A program made the position numbers and the translations under genes. Source: Candidatus Woesearchaeota archaeon (GTDB lineage: Archaea > Nanobdellota > Nanobdellia > Woesearchaeales > ARS49). From it: DNA of 13,794 nucleotides. Shown here piece by piece: positions 13,361-13,794 of the stretch. The notes under the pieces were generated by a model that saw only the letters and a program-made list of their open reading frames with translations, had not been told where the DNA came from and ran no database searches. The stretch lies in NCBI GenBank assembly GCA_016203425.1, contig JACQMU010000121.1:1-13794 (forward strand), given 5' to 3'. The first letter of the stretch is position 1; the number at the start of each line of letters is the position of its first letter.

Positions 13361-13383
13361 AATAAACTCTGAAAGTTTAGGGG

Positions 13384-13390
13384 TTTAAAT
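13384..13390 (-). promoter_or_regulatory. TATA box of hicB-hicA
   Basis: The minus strand reads ATTTAAA, centred about 27 bases before the hicB ATG, which predicts a leaderless message. A palindrome (13391-13407) abuts it on the upstream side. Confidence 0.6.
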
Positions 13391-13407
13391 AATTTACGCA
13401 GTAAATT
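13391..13407. promoter_or_regulatory. Palindrome at the hicBA promoter, possible operator
   Basis: AATTTAC-gca-GTAAATT is a perfect 7-bp inverted repeat with a 3-base centre, abutting the TATA box where the B-recognition element lies. A bound repressor or activator here would affect TFB/TBP loading. It could equally be chance in AT-rich DNA. Confidence 0.4.
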
Positions 13408-13459
13408 CTTTCTGAACAACAAATACCATGCACAGTAATTGGGCAGGATGATTTTTTTA

Positions 13460-13610
13460 AATGTCGGAAACTACTCTCGACTAACTTTACTCACTTTAGT
13501 TCGTAGATAAGGACGAGTAGTTTCTGAGCATGTTAAGAAACCACAAGCTGTCACATTGCAGTGTCGTTATCACTTCACGCCACCTGCTTTAGCTGGTGGT
13601 TCTTGACAAG
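13460..13610. mobile_element. Noncoding structured element resembling IS200/IS605-type ends or guide RNA
   Basis: No gene fits here. Two clear structures are present. The first is GAAACTACTC (13467-13476) paired with GAGTAGTTTC (13515-13524), extendable to 12 pairs, enclosing a second stem CG-ACTAA/TTAGT-CG (13478-13503). The second is the hairpin CCACC-T-GCT-TT-AGC-T-GGTGG (13580-13599). The latter has the short, imperfect, CTTTAG-looped form known at the ends of IS200/IS605/IS1341 elements and at the 3' end of their TnpB-associated RNAs, followed here by TTCTTGAC. AAGAAACCAC (13535-13544) can also pair with GGTGGTTCTT (13595-13604). It may be a non-autonomous remnant, a solo TnpB-type RNA, or an unrelated small RNA. 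Its limits are approximate. Confidence 0.4.
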
Positions 13611-13641
13611 AGTGTAACGCGGCAATAATACCTGTTAGAAC

Positions 13642-13794
13642 TTAGTCATTTCCACTTTGCATAACCAACAAATCTTCAGTTCTTAATTTTTCACCACGCT
13701 TGAGCTTTGCTTCGATTTCAGCACGCATATCCTTCAATGTTTTTTTCATGCTGTCCTGACGGCGGTGATACACTTCCTCAGCAGTCTTTTTTAC
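13642..13794 (-). CDS. C-terminal fragment of an unrecognised protein
   Basis: The last 50 codons of a minus-strand gene that enters from the right edge and ends at the TAA (13642-13644). The residues are charged and helical, with a coiled-coil look, containing MKKTLKDMRAEIEAKL and ending RGEKLRTEDLLVMQSGND. Codons (GAG, CGT, GCT, GGT, TTG) match the T/G-ending style of the minus-strand housekeeping genes, which supports it being a native gene. I cannot name the family from this piece. Confidence 0.75.
   Translation of the reverse strand, partial: VKKTAEEVYHRRQDSMKKTLKDMRAEIEAKLKRGEKLRTEDLLVMQSGND

Noticed and set aside
13391-13641. CRISPR array or tRNA in the gene-free stretch
   Set aside because: There are no regularly spaced direct repeats and no cloverleaf; the inverted repeats are single structures.

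Overview
The window comes from an archaeon, probably a DPANN lineage such as Woesearchaeota or a relative (an inference from gene content and style, not a search). The evidence is archaeal Rpo7 (RpoE'), Spt4, ribosomal proteins S24e and S27ae, a class I CCA-adding enzyme, a NurA nuclease and an Fcf1-like PIN protein. TATA boxes lie about 25-30 bases before many start codons, which implies leaderless or nearly leaderless mRNAs.

Layout. 1-1724 (-): phosphoenolpyruvate synthase, cut by the left edge. 1802-1951: GC-rich palindromic element. 2014-2907 (+): unrecognised charged 297-aa protein. 2996-3346 (-): small four-helix membrane protein with a strong Shine-Dalgarno. 3424-6340 (-): apparent operon HAD phosphatase > CCA-adding enzyme > NurA-like nuclease. 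6409-7578 (+): divergent CPA-type cation/proton antiporter-like membrane protein with altered ion-site motifs. 7610-7782: second, larger GC-rich palindromic element. 7834-8226 (+): Fcf1/VapC-type PIN protein. 8309-11218 (+): 969-aa predicted secreted protein with an HExxH...ExxxD zinc-peptidase signature. 11261-12914 (+): tightly packed operon rpo7 > spt4 > rps24e > unknown 121-aa gene > rps27ae. 12922-13360 (-): hicB-hicA toxin-antitoxin pair, convergent with rps27ae. About 13460-13610: noncoding structured element resembling IS200/IS605 ends or their RNA. 13642-13794 (-): C-terminus of an unknown gene.

The PIN-rpo7-spt4-S24e-S27ae order is a known archaeal information-processing cluster. 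Here it is interrupted by the 2.9-kb secreted metallopeptidase-like gene, which has its own TATA box, and it contains a 121-aa protein I do not recognise. The HAD-CCA-NurA operon joins tRNA 3'-end synthesis to a DNA-end nuclease.

The observations I consider most worth following are the two GC-rich chains of overlapping palindromes beside promoters, the gluzincin-like giant protein, the 121-aa gene in the ribosomal operon, the structured element at 13.46-13.61 kb, and a codon-usage bias that follows DNA strand. No CRISPR array, tRNA, rRNA or intact insertion sequence was seen.
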